A stretch of 64,000 bases of DNA from DASYKS01 sp031404815 (lineage in GTDB: Bacteria; Acidobacteriota; Thermoanaerobaculia; Multivoradales; UBA5704). The notes below the pieces were generated by a model. That model was not told where the DNA came from, did no database searches, and worked only from the letters and a program-made list of their open reading frames with translations. This document shows, piece by piece, positions 8,076 through 18,655 of this stretch. Positions within the stretch are counted from its first letter, which is position 1; every line of letters starts with the position of its first letter. Position numbers and translations under genes: made by a program. The DNA is taken from NCBI GenBank assembly GCA_031404815.1, contig JANNIH010000132.1:23490-87489 (forward strand), written 5' to 3'.

Positions 8076-10771
8076 TCCGGACCGGTGCCTGAGGCGCGGG
8101 CGAGGGCGTGCGCCGGAAGCGCCGCCGGCAGTGCCTCTTTCAGCACGTCGGCGAGTGTGGCGACGAACGGCGGATTGAGCATCTGGATGTGATCGCCGCG
8201 CACGTCCTCGATCCGCAGCGGACCCGCGATGCGACGCCCCCAGCCGTTGTCGCGCGGGACCCACCGGCACCAGAGGCGGGCCGAGCCCGGTCCAGGCGCG
8301 GCACGCAGCAGCCAGACCGCGGTGCCCGGCAGGGCCGCCGCGGGGGCGCCGAACCGGTAGCGGCTCCGTGCCGCCATCGAGACCCGGCGCACCTCGTGAA
8401 TCTCATGCTCGACCAGGGTGTTGCCGACCCGCCGCTTCCAGGCGCGCCGCGCCATGTGGACGAGCCCCTGGATCGTCGCCAACGGCCGGCCGCCGCTCGC
8501 GCGCCAGATCCGGCGCGCCGCGAGCAGCGCCAGCTCGGCGTCGCGCAGCCGCCGGGCGGTCCAGGGCACGGCGTCCGGTGTGTGCGAATCGCACATCGCG
8601 AGCAGCGGCACCGCCTCGCCGCGGGCGATCAGTCGGCGAGTCATCTCATAGGCGACGAGGCCGCCGTAGGAATGGCCGAGCAGGTAGTAGGGGCCGGCCG
8701 CCTGTACCGCGCGCATCCGCTCGATCAGCGCCTCGGCGAGCGCCTCGACGGACTCGAGCGGCGCGCTCGCCCCGTCGAGACCGGGAAATTGCAGCACCCG
8801 CAGTGGCAGGCCGCCGGACAGCTCCAGAGCGAGCGGCCGGTAGACGAAGGCGTAACCATCGACCGCCGGGACGCAGAACAGGAGCGGCCCGACGTCCTCC
8901 TCGCCTTTCCCGCGTTCCCGGTCGAAGGTGAGGACGGCAACGAGCGCCTCACGCCGTACCCCTTCGCGCAGGTGACCTGCGAGGCCGCGCACGGTCTGCG
9001 CCGAAAACAGGAGAGCGAGCGGCAACGCCACACCGAATCGCTGCTCGATCGCGCCAAACAGACGGACCGCCGTGCGCGAATCGCCACCGAGGTCGAAAAA
9101 GCTCTCGTCGATCCCTACGATCTCCTGCCCCAGCACCTCGCACCAGAGCGCCACCAGGCGGGTCTCGATCGGATCGCGCGGGTAGGTGAGCGTCCGCTCC
9201 GAGAACAGGTCGCGCCCGGGAGACGCCGCGAGCGCATTTCGGTCCAATTTGCCGTTGGCGGTCATCGGCAGCCGATCGAGCCTTCGAAAGCGCGCCGGCA
9301 CCATCGGCTGGGGGAGCCGTTCGGCGAGCGCCCTGCGCAGCTCGCTCCGGGACAGCGGCAGGCCTGCCGTGGCCACCAGGTAAGCGTTCAGCTCGGGCTC
9401 CTCCTCCGCCGACTCTCTTTCGACCGCCACCACCGCGGCATCCGTCACCCCCGGCAGCTCGGCGAGCGCCCGCTCGACCTCGGCGAGATCGATCCGCAGG
9501 CCGCGGATCTTGACCAGGGCGCCCGCCCGCCCATGGTGTTCGAGCGAGCCGTCCGCGCACCGGCGGGCGAGGTCGCCGGTGCGGAAGCTCCGCGGCCCGG
9601 CCCCGGCCGGAAGAGCGCCTTCGGGCTCGCGCCAGTAGCCGGCCCACAGATCCGCGCCGGAGGCCGAGACCTCGCCGATCTCGCCCGGCGCCACGTGCTC
9701 GCCCGCGGCGTCGAGCAGCGCGAACTCGACCCCCTCCGCCGGACGGCCGAGCGGCACGGTGGCGGGCAGCGGCTCGTCATGACCGTACGAGCAGGTGGTG
9801 AGCGTGCCGGTCTCGGTCGTGCCCAGACCGAAGACCAACCGGGCGCCGGGCCGGAACAGCCGCCGGAACCGCTCGATCTCGCGCCGGCCAACCGCCTCGC
9901 CGCCGAGCCGTACCCGGCGCACCGACGGCAGGGTGGCATCGGGCGCAAGAGTCGCCGCGAGCTGGCGGAAGAGCGTCACGCCGGAGCTGTAGACCGTGAT
10001 CTCGCGCCCGGCGAGCCAGGGCCCGAGCGTCTCGATCCCTTCGAGCGTCACGAGGTAGGGGAGCAGCTCGGCGCCCGAAAGGAGCGCCGTCGCGAGATCC
10101 CGCAGCGCCGGGTTCACGCTCGGCGGATAGAGAAGGGTGCAGCGGTCGCCCGGCTCGACGCCGAGCGCCGCGCGGTTGAGGGCGGCGTTCCGGAGCACCG
10201 CGCCGTGGGTCTGGATCACGCCTTTCGGCCGGCCGGTCGAGCCCGAGGTGTAGGTGAGCGCGGCGATCGTTCCGCGCCCGACGGGAGCCGGAGGGACCGG
10301 CGGCTCCGAACCTTCGGCCGCCGAGGCGAGCCAATCGGCGGCGTCGAGCGCCAAGTGGGTTCTCGGCGCGCCGGCCGCCTCCGCCGCGATCACCACCTCA
10401 GCTTCGGCGTCCTCGGCGGTCCAGGCGTTGCGCCCGGCGGGGGCGAAGGGATCGAGCGCAACGAAGAACCGCCCGGCCCGCCAGACCCCAAGCACCGCCG
10501 CGGTGAGCAGAAGGCCGGGCTCGGCGACCAGCAGCACCGGCCGATCGGCGGGAGACCTCGCCGCCGCCAGGCGCCGCGCGACCCCCACCGCCAGCCGGTC
10601 GAGCTCGCCGTAGGTGGCGCACCCGTCGGCGGCGCGCACGGCCGGCCGCTCCGGCCAACGCGCCGCGACCGCAGAGAACGCCGCCGCCAATCCCCCGATC
10701 GGTGCGCCGACCGGCTCCCCGCCGTCGTTGCCGTGGTTCGGGCTCTCGGCCCCCTCCTCCTCCGCCGCCAT
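8066..10771 (-). CDS. NRPS-like protein: adenylation - carrier - thioesterase
   Basis: 901 residues. The frame is open upstream, but ATG 10771 overlaps the amidohydrolase stop (TGATG) and removes a low-complexity Arg-rich stretch. Domain order: adenylation (about 25-530; A3 LTYTSGSTGRPKGV, GLGTTETGT, A8-like FRTGDLARR, A10 PMTANGKLDRNAL), peptidyl carrier (about 560-635; FFDLGGDSRTAVRLF with the phosphopantetheine Ser), type I thioesterase (about 655-890; GHSYGG with catalytic Ser, late His in RGDHIQM). There is no condensation domain, so it activates and releases one acid rather than making a peptide alone; single-module A-T-TE enzymes can dimerise their substrate. Coupled translation with the amidohydrolase suggests a two-gene pathway. 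Substrate not predicted. Confidence 0.9.
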   Translation of the reverse strand: MAAEEEGAESPNHGNDGGEPVGAPIGGLAAAFSAVAARWPERPAVRAADGCATYGELDRLAVGVARRLAAARSPADRPVLLVAEPGLLLTAAVLGVWRAGRFFVALDPFAPAGRNAWTAEDAEAEVVIAAEAAGAPRTHLALDAADWLASAAEGSEPPVPPAPVGRGTIAALTYTSGSTGRPKGVIQTHGAVLRNAALNRAALGVEPGDRCTLLYPPSVNPALRDLATALLSGAELLPYLVTLEGIETLGPWLAGREITVYSSGVTLFRQLAATLAPDATLPSVRRVRLGGEAVGRREIERFRRLFRPGARLVFGLGTTETGTLTTCSYGHDEPLPATVPLGRPAEGVEFALLDAAGEHVAPGEIGEVSASGADLWAGYWREPEGALPAGAGPRSFRTGDLARRCADGSLEHHGRAGALVKIRGLRIDLAEVERALAELPGVTDAAVVAVERESAEEEPELNAYLVATAGLPLSRSELRRALAERLPQPMVPARFRRLDRLPMTANGKLDRNALAASPGRDLFSERTLTYPRDPIETRLVALWCEVLGQEIVGIDESFFDLGGDSRTAVRLFGAIEQRFGVALPLALLFSAQTVRGLAGHLREGVRREALVAVLTFDRERGKGEEDVGPLLFCVPAVDGYAFVYRPLALELSGGLPLRVLQFPGLDGASAPLESVEALAEALIERMRAVQAAGPYYLLGHSYGGLVAYEMTRRLIARGEAVPLLAMCDSHTPDAVPWTARRLRDAELALLAARRIWRASGGRPLATIQGLVHMARRAWKRRVGNTLVEHEIHEVRRVSMAARSRYRFGAPAAALPGTAVWLLRAAPGPGSARLWCRWVPRDNGWGRRIAGPLRIEDVRGDHIQMLNPPFVATLADVLKEALPAALPAHALARASGTGPDPV

Positions 10772-11760
10772 CACCCGGCCGCCCGCGAGCGCCCCCGCCC
10801 ACCCCGAACGACGCGCCAGACCTCTCGCGCCGGCAGCCGCACGGCGGCCCGGGCGATCGAACCTGCGCCGAACCTCCCCGCGGGCGCCGCCGCCGGCGCG
10901 GCGAAGCGCGGATCGTCGGTCAGGTGGAGAGCGCGCAGCGCGTTCCTGAACAGGATCCGATCGAGCACCGCCGGCCGCCAACCTTGAATCAGGAACCGAT
11001 CGACGGCGCGGGCCAGGCTGCCGCAGAGCGGAAATGCGCTGCCGAACAGAAACTGCTCGGCGATCTGGCCCCGGTTGACCGCGTAGACCCACTCTTTGCC
11101 ACTCGGGGTAAACAGATAGAGATCGGGCGAGGGGAAGACGTTCGGCCGACGGACGGCGACCGCGATCATCTCGCGCACGAACGGGTAGGCGCCGTGGCCG
11201 CAGATCAGGTGGAGGTCGGGAAAGTCGTGGGCCACCCGGTCGATCCAGCGCGGGTGCGCGTGGTCCAGGCTCTCCCCGCCCCAGATCCCGGAGGTCTGAA
11301 GGAACAGGGCGACCCGGAGCGCCTGCGCCCGCTCGTAGAACGGATAGAGCCGGCGGTCGGCGACGTGCTCGGCGAGCATCGGAGCGCGCCCCGGCTCGAT
11401 CGCGATCCGCCGAAGACCGAGGGTGGTCACCACCCGCTCCAGCTCCTCGAGCGGATCGTGGCGCGCCCCACCGACATCGATCCCCGCGGCGCCCAGGAAG
11501 CGCCCGGGGAAGCGCGCTTCGAGAGCTGCGAGGTCGTCGTTGTTCGTCCGCCGCGGCGGTAGCGCGCGGTGCCCCAGCCTCAAGCCGTCGTTATTGCCCG
11601 AGACCGAGACGGCGGCAAGCACCCCCGCCCGGTCCAGCTCGGCAAAGAAGCCTTCGGCCGAGAGACCCACCCAGCGGGCGAACCGATGGCCGTCAGGGCG
11701 CCCGGAAAGATAGGCGCCGTCGGAGGCGGAAGGGAGGCGACAGCGGACGTCGATGATCAC
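10771..11760 (-). CDS. Amidohydrolase-related (ACMSD-like) TIM-barrel protein
   Basis: 329 residues. The N-terminus MIIDVRCRL replaces the usual DxHxH of amidohydrolase-2 proteins (an R-C-R reading where H-x-H is expected), so the metal site may be altered. Later features fit the fold: FLGAAGIDVGG, LRRIAIEP, HLICGHGAYPF with the barrel His, and LFGSAFPL where a catalytic Asp normally sits (GSD). Two of the canonical ligands therefore appear substituted. Its stop overlaps the start of the NRPS-like gene, which argues for joint expression. It could be a decarboxylase/hydrolase relative acting on the same metabolite, or a catalytically altered member. The reaction is not assignable. Confidence 0.65.
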   Translation of the reverse strand: MIIDVRCRLPSASDGAYLSGRPDGHRFARWVGLSAEGFFAELDRAGVLAAVSVSGNNDGLRLGHRALPPRRTNNDDLAALEARFPGRFLGAAGIDVGGARHDPLEELERVVTTLGLRRIAIEPGRAPMLAEHVADRRLYPFYERAQALRVALFLQTSGIWGGESLDHAHPRWIDRVAHDFPDLHLICGHGAYPFVREMIAVAVRRPNVFPSPDLYLFTPSGKEWVYAVNRGQIAEQFLFGSAFPLCGSLARAVDRFLIQGWRPAVLDRILFRNALRALHLTDDPRFAAPAAAPAGRFGAGSIARAAVRLPAREVWRVVRGGRGRSRAAG

Positions 11761-11845
11761 TCGAGGGTGCGTTCTCCGGAAGCCGTCGACCTGCGGATGG
11801 CACAGGGGATGGCACAGAGATTAGTGGATTGTATCGCGCCGGGTC

Positions 11846-12056
11846 TTAGCGCCAGGTCTCGGCGCCACCCTCGCCGACATCCCCGTCTCCGCCACATACA
11901 CCATCACCGGAGCGATCATCGGAGTCGGCTCCACGCATCTCCGCCGTCAAATGGGGAGTCGCCGGCCGCATCGTCTGGGCCTGGGTCGCCACCATCCCGA
12001 TCGCGGCCGTGGTGGCGGCGTTTGCGTACCACTTGATTCAGACGTTGCGGGGGTAG
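11846..12056 (+). pseudogene. Remnant of PiT-type inorganic phosphate transporter, C-terminal end
   Basis: One frame reads LADIPVSATYTITGAIIGVGST; the next frame continues RISAVKWGVAGRIVWAWV and ends IPIAAVVAAFAYHLIQTLRG before TAG. These are the last two conserved segments of PiT phosphate permeases, where IPVSTTHTITGAI is followed by GVGSTRRLSAVKWGVAGRIVWAW. A single-base deletion at about 11935 breaks the frame, and nothing upstream of about 11846 resembles the rest of the transporter. It is a truncated and frameshifted fragment. The rest of the gap 11761-12486 holds only this fragment, the weak ORF below and the upstream region of the Rpn-type gene. Confidence 0.75.
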
Positions 12057-12081
12057 GGGGGGTGGGGGCGGTGCGAAAAAG

Positions 12082-12368
12082 GTGAGGCTCCTGCTCACGG
12101 TCGATTCGGCAAAGCGCGAGGCCGAAGACAGGAACAGATCCGTGCCGCCGCGCGCTCGCACGGCCTCGATCCGGACACCGCGATCGCCGAAGCGGATCGC
12201 CGGCTAGGGCTCGGCCCCGAGATCCCGATCGAGGATCTGGTCGCCATGGTCAGCCGCCACGTCGCCCTCGCGCTCGAAGACAAACGGGCCCGCGAGCCGA
12301 AACAGCGGAAGATGGCGGCCCAGCCTCCCAAGAAACGCGCGAGGCCGGCGCGCCAAGCCGCGGAGTAG
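12082..12368 (+). pseudogene. Possible small broken gene, frameshifted
   Basis: A GTG at 12082 opens VRLLLTVDSAKREAEDRNR; a frame change near 12135 leads into QIRAAARSHGLDPDTAIAEA and on through ADRRLGLGPEIPIEDLVAMV, ending at TAG 12368 with a Lys/Arg-rich tail. The second frame has coherent, protein-like composition but no start codon of its own back to the previous stop. It may be a decayed small cytoplasmic protein or a sequencing frameshift. I do not recognise a family. Confidence 0.35.
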
Positions 12369-12486
12369 GGACCGCCGAAGGAGCTGTCGCCGATTTGTAA
12401 GATTGGACCCCCCGCTTTACGTCTTTTATCCGGGTGTATGGGCCTCATCTCGTCTTCTCCCTTCGAGGCCCGAAGGAGACACCTGG

Positions 12487-13452
12487 ATGGCGGGCGGTCA
12501 TGACCAACTCTGGAAGGATCTGATTCGAGCGTTCCCTGGAGATTTCTTGCGCCTCGTCGATAGCGAGCTCGCGGGTCGGCTCGAGCTGTCTTCGCTGGCG
12601 CTCGAGCCGGCGGAGGAATTCCTCGATCAGCCGACGGGCGCCGAGCGGCGGATGGACCTGGTCGGCAGCGCGAAGACTCTCGAAGGCAACGACGTTCTCG
12701 TGCATGTCGAAATCGAGCTCTGCTACCGCGAGAAGGTGCCGCCGCAGCTCTGCCTCTACAACCGGCTGCTCACCCTCCGGCGGCGGCGGCCGGTTCATAC
12801 GATCGTGCTCTACCTGCACGGCGGTCCGGTGGGGCCGGAGGCCTCGCAGTTCGCCGAAATCTCCTGTGGACGTGTGGTCGGAACGCTCGACTACCGCAGC
12901 TTTGGGCTGTCGCGGTCGCGCGCCGAGCGCTATCTCGATCGTCCCGAGCCGCTCGCTTGGGCGTTCGCCGCGCTGATGCGACCAAGCGGGCGAGACCGCC
13001 ACGCCCTTCGCCGTTCCTGCTTCAGCCGGATCGCGGCGGCCAACGACCTGAATGAGGTCGAGCGATTCCTACTGTTCAACTGCGTGGCAACGTATTTAGA
13101 ATTGGGCGGCGGCGCGGTGGCGGAGTTCGCTCTGCTGCGCGCCCGTTACGCGAAACCGGAGGTCGAGATGAAGCCGATCACATGGGAAGAGAAGGTCGAG
13201 GCGCGAGGCCTGGAAACGGGCTTGGAGCGTGGCAAGAGGGAGGGCAAGAAGGAGGGCAAGAAGGAGGGCAAGGAGGAAGGCAAGGAGGAGGGCATGCGCG
13301 AAGTCCTACTTCGCTTGCTCCGAAACCGCTTTCCGGGCCTGACCGGCCAGACGATCGCCCGGGTCGCGGCTATCCGCTCCCCTGAGGAGCTGGGCTCGTT
13401 GGCCGAGCGGCTGCTGACGGCTCGGTCGCTCGAGGAACTCGGGTTGGCCTAG
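12487..13452 (+). CDS. Rpn/YhgA-type PD-(D/E)XK nuclease-like protein with DUF4351-like tail
   Basis: 321 residues. ATG 12487 has AAGGAGA ten bases upstream; the longer frame from 12403 is not needed. The N-terminus HDQLWKDLIRAFPGDFLRLV, then RRMDLVGSAK...VLVHVEIEL, is the nuclease core of the Rpn family (Asp in RMDLV, Glu-x-Glu in VEIEL). Around residues 236-258 an almost perfect Gly-Lys-Glu repeat (GKKEGKKEGKEEGKEEG) forms a charged linker. The C-terminal LLRNRFPGL...AAIRSPEELGSLAERLLTA is the DUF4351-type helical tail. Rpn proteins promote RecA-independent recombination in E. coli and some act as toxin-like nucleases. Biological role here is inferred only. Confidence 0.82.
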   Translation: MAGGHDQLWKDLIRAFPGDFLRLVDSELAGRLELSSLALEPAEEFLDQPTGAERRMDLVGSAKTLEGNDVLVHVEIELCYREKVPPQLCLYNRLLTLRRRRPVHTIVLYLHGGPVGPEASQFAEISCGRVVGTLDYRSFGLSRSRAERYLDRPEPLAWAFAALMRPSGRDRHALRRSCFSRIAAANDLNEVERFLLFNCVATYLELGGGAVAEFALLRARYAKPEVEMKPITWEEKVEARGLETGLERGKREGKKEGKKEGKEEGKEEGMREVLLRLLRNRFPGLTGQTIARVAAIRSPEELGSLAERLLTARSLEELGLA

Positions 13453-13487
13453 GGGGACGGCGGGCCAAAGGGCCGAAGGCGTTTCAT

Positions 13488-14528
13488 TCATCCTCCCGGC
13501 CGAATCTCCCCCAGAATCTTCCCCGCGAGCGCCTCCGCCGCGCAGCGGTGCCCGCGGGCGTTGGGGTGGAAGTTGTCCACTTCGATCGGCTCGGGCGAGG
13601 CGTCGCGGCAGGCTTGGAACGGTTCGATCAGGTCGAGATGGTGGAACTTGTTCCGGGTCGCCAGGTCGCGTGCGTAGGTGTGCTCTTTGCCGAGCGAATA
13701 TTTGTGGAAATCCTTGGCGAAGCGAGGGAAGACCGCGACCAAGACCTCGAATCCGTGGCGCTTCCCAAGCTCGTCGAGCACTCCGAAGTACTCGGCCACC
13801 CGATCGGTGGCGACCTCGGCGAGGTACTTCTCCACCCGTGTTGGATCCGCCGCTCCCCTGTGGGGGGGGAAGATCCTGTAGCGAAAGAAGCGGTAGAGCG
13901 CACTTTTGACCAGGGTTGGATTGGTTCTGGCTGCCGACACGCCGCCGTGTTGCTGTTCCTCTTCGAGCAGCGTCTTGTAGATGTCGCCGTCGAGGTGTTC
14001 GCGCGAGGAGAGCGAGTAGGCGAGCAGCACGAGGTCGGGCCGGTAGCGGAGCCCCTTTTCGCGCAGCGTCTCCACCTCTTGCTGAGTGTTGTAGCCGGAG
14101 ACCGCGAGGCTGATCACTTCCGTCTTCGCGCCCATGGCGTTCATCCGCTCGTCGAGAATCGCGGGGAGGGTGTCTTCGAACCGATCGACTTTTAGGCCCG
14201 CCGCGATGCTGTCGCCGATCACCACGATCCGGTAGACGCCGGAGGGCTTGGCGACCTCGTGGTCGACATCGCGGAAGCCGAGGCGGTTGCTCGCGCCGAG
14301 ATAGTCGTAGAACGCGAGGTGCTTCTCGCCCTTTGCGCCGTTCTTGCTGTCTCCGCGGTAGTCGACCGGAGCGGGCTCGTAGCCGATCTTCGGATTGCGC
14401 GCGAGCCGAAACCGGCCGCGCTCGATGCCGTAGATCTTGGGCGCCGCGCCGACGACGCGCAGGAGCAGCTCGGCGGCGAGGATCGAAAACGACAGGGCAA
14501 TCAGCGTGAGGGCGAGCTTTTTGAGCAT
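13488..14528 (-). CDS. SGNH/GDSL-type esterase, membrane-anchored
   Basis: 346 residues. An N-terminal hydrophobic segment (LALTLIALSFSILAAELLLRV) serves as signal anchor. The SGNH blocks are readable: block I VIGDSIAAGL (catalytic Ser), block II VISLAVSGYNTQQE (Gly), block III-like LLAYSLSSREH, and block V DNFHPNARGH (Asp and His). Such proteins are esterases or acyltransferase partners working on cell-surface glycans or lipids. It starts 10 bases after the M50 protease stop on the same strand, so the two are probably one operon. Substrate unknown. Confidence 0.83.
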   Translation of the reverse strand: MLKKLALTLIALSFSILAAELLLRVVGAAPKIYGIERGRFRLARNPKIGYEPAPVDYRGDSKNGAKGEKHLAFYDYLGASNRLGFRDVDHEVAKPSGVYRIVVIGDSIAAGLKVDRFEDTLPAILDERMNAMGAKTEVISLAVSGYNTQQEVETLREKGLRYRPDLVLLAYSLSSREHLDGDIYKTLLEEEQQHGGVSAARTNPTLVKSALYRFFRYRIFPPHRGAADPTRVEKYLAEVATDRVAEYFGVLDELGKRHGFEVLVAVFPRFAKDFHKYSLGKEHTYARDLATRNKFHHLDLIEPFQACRDASPEPIEVDNFHPNARGHRCAAEALAGKILGEIRPGG

Positions 14529-14537
14529 GGGAGGCCT

Positions 14538-15251
14538 TCAGGAGTAGGTGATGCCCGGATAGAGCTGGTTGATCGCGAAGCTCAGCACCGGATCGAACAG
14601 AGGGCGGAAGATATTCCAGGCGATCAGCATGCCGACCAACGCCAGCTGCGGCTGATGCAGGAAGTTCAGGTAGGTCTCGGCCATCCGGTCGGACATGAAA
14701 AGGGGGGGCAAGGCGCTACCGTCGAGTGGCGGTAGCGGGAGCAGGTTGAACACGAACAGCAGGAGGTTGAGGGTGAAGAAGATCGACAGCGGCACGGCGA
14801 TCGCGGCAGCGAAGCCGCCGGGGACGACCGCTTCGGTCACTTGATCAAAGCTGATCTGGTCGGGGGCGGCGAACAGGTTCGCGGCGTGACCGAGCCGAAT
14901 CGCGAGGCCGGCAAGCAGCACGAGCACCAGGTTCGCCGCCGGACCCGCGGCGGCCATGACTGCGGCGCGTCGATGGTGGCTTGCGGCCCAGTGCGGATCG
15001 TACGGGGCGGAGGCCCAGCCGAACATCGACTTGCCGCCCGAGAGCACGAGCGAGAGAATCGGGAACAGCACCATGCCGAACGGCGCGCGGCGAATGTGAG
15101 GCCATGGATTCAGGCTCACCTGGCCACCGTGGTAGGCGGTCGGATCGCCCATCCGGAGCGCGGCGAAGGCGTGTGCCGCTTCGTGCAGGGTCGTCGAGAA
15201 GAGGAAGACCACGAACCAGGTGAGACCGAGAGCGAGCTGATCGGGCGTCAT
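14538..15251 (-). CDS. Site-2-type membrane metalloprotease (M50 family)
   Basis: 237 residues with about six membrane spans. The zinc motif HEAAH lies in the first helix (TTLHEAAHAFAALRMGD), and the second metal/active segment is NLLPLPPLDGS, which supplies the Asp. The short form without PDZ domain corresponds to the rhomboid-like Rv-type/FwdE-type bacterial S2P homologues of unknown substrate. It is the first gene of a likely two-gene transcript with the SGNH esterase. It could cleave signal-peptide remnants or anti-sigma factors; no partner is visible next to it. Confidence 0.88.
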   Translation of the reverse strand: MTPDQLALGLTWFVVFLFSTTLHEAAHAFAALRMGDPTAYHGGQVSLNPWPHIRRAPFGMVLFPILSLVLSGGKSMFGWASAPYDPHWAASHHRRAAVMAAAGPAANLVLVLLAGLAIRLGHAANLFAAPDQISFDQVTEAVVPGGFAAAIAVPLSIFFTLNLLLFVFNLLPLPPLDGSALPPLFMSDRMAETYLNFLHQPQLALVGMLIAWNIFRPLFDPVLSFAINQLYPGITYS

Positions 15252-15380
15252 GGTGGGGATGGTATCGAATCCCGGGGCAGTTCGTAGGGCTCTTTGCGGT
15301 TTCGATTTCGATTATCCTAGGCGCGTCGGTTCGGCGAAGCGTGAGCCGGATCTTGCCTTAGGACCTTACCGAGCCCAAAC

Positions 15381-15728
15381 ATGAGCCGAGATCGCAGGAA
15401 ATACCGCCGCGTCGCGGGCGGGGTGAGAGTCATCTACTCGGGCGTCCAGGTGGAGCGGGCGACCAGAGAGTACCTGGATGGAATCGCGCGCGATCTGTCG
15501 ATCGGCGGCCTGTTTATCGAGACCCGGCGGCCGTTGCCCAAGGGAACGCTGGTCGATCTCGATTTCTTCGTCGAACGGGAAGCGCGCGAAGAGCCGGTCC
15601 ATGCGCGCGCCGTCGTGCGTTGGACCCGACGCTTCTTTCGCCCGCGCGGCATGGGCCTCGAATTCATCGATGTCGAGGGGCTCGGCCAGACCCTTCTTGA
15701 GAGTTGGATCGACAGCGTGTTGGTGTAG
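15381..15728 (+). CDS. PilZ domain protein
   Basis: 115 residues forming a single PilZ domain. The cyclic-di-GMP binding signatures are present in modified form: RRKYRR near residues 4-9 (RxxxR type) and DLSIGGLFIET near residue 38 (D/NxSxxG). A C-terminal GMGLEFIDV strand closes the barrel. Proteins of this size bind c-di-GMP and alter motility or envelope processes through a partner. The gene converges on secA and its stop codon sits inside the shared hairpin. A second PilZ-containing protein is at 19818-20576. Confidence 0.88.
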   Translation: MSRDRRKYRRVAGGVRVIYSGVQVERATREYLDGIARDLSIGGLFIETRRPLPKGTLVDLDFFVEREAREEPVHARAVVRWTRRFFRPRGMGLEFIDVEGLGQTLLESWIDSVLV

Positions 15729-15777
15729 GTGCGGCACGCGCTGCCCTGAGGGCCGGACAACACAGGGCCGCACCTAC
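15725..15777. terminator. Perfect inverted repeat between pilZ and secA
   Basis: GTAGGTGCGGC and GCCGCACCTAC form an 11-bp perfect stem around a 31-base loop, between two convergent genes and overlapping the PilZ stop. Likely a bidirectional terminator or a REP-like palindrome; no U-tract. Confidence 0.6.
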
Positions 15778-15790
15778 AACGGATGTACCG

Positions 15791-18493
<2,703 letters not shown>

Positions 18494-18572
18494 GCGACTC
18501 TCGGGTTGAGGTGGGGGAGTTCGCGGGCGAGGCCCACGCGGGACTGCTGCCGCAATATATCAGAAAGAAACC

Positions 18573-18647
18573 GGGCGCCTTGCGGCGCGCCAGAAAGAAA
18601 GAGGGCGCCTTCCGGCGCGGGGACGAAAAGAGGGCGCCCGATGGCGC
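18573..18647 (-). terminator. Three tandem terminator-like hairpins
   Basis: Three near-copies of a GCGCC-4 bases-GGCGC hairpin (18632-18647, 18603-18618, 18573-18590), each followed on the minus strand by a T-rich run (CTCTTTT, CTCTTTCTTTC, GGTTTCTTTC). They end the M23 transcript just before secA. Triplication is unusual and may reflect slippage or a short repeat family. Confidence 0.7.
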
Positions 18648-18655
18648 GGGGAACC

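Noticed and set aside
5857..11760. Complete lanthipeptide biosynthetic cluster
   Set aside because: Despite two precursors, an NRPS-like gene and a flippase, no dehydratase, cyclase, RiPP-recognition protein or C39 transporter is present.
12095..12448. Minus-strand 117-codon frame
   Set aside because: No family resemblance, Arg/Ser-rich shadow composition, and it covers the broken ORF and the upstream region of the Rpn-type gene.
18573..18647. Possible CRISPR repeats
   Set aside because: Units are 16-18 bp hairpins with only 12-14 bases between them, which is too short for spacers; they fit tandem terminators.
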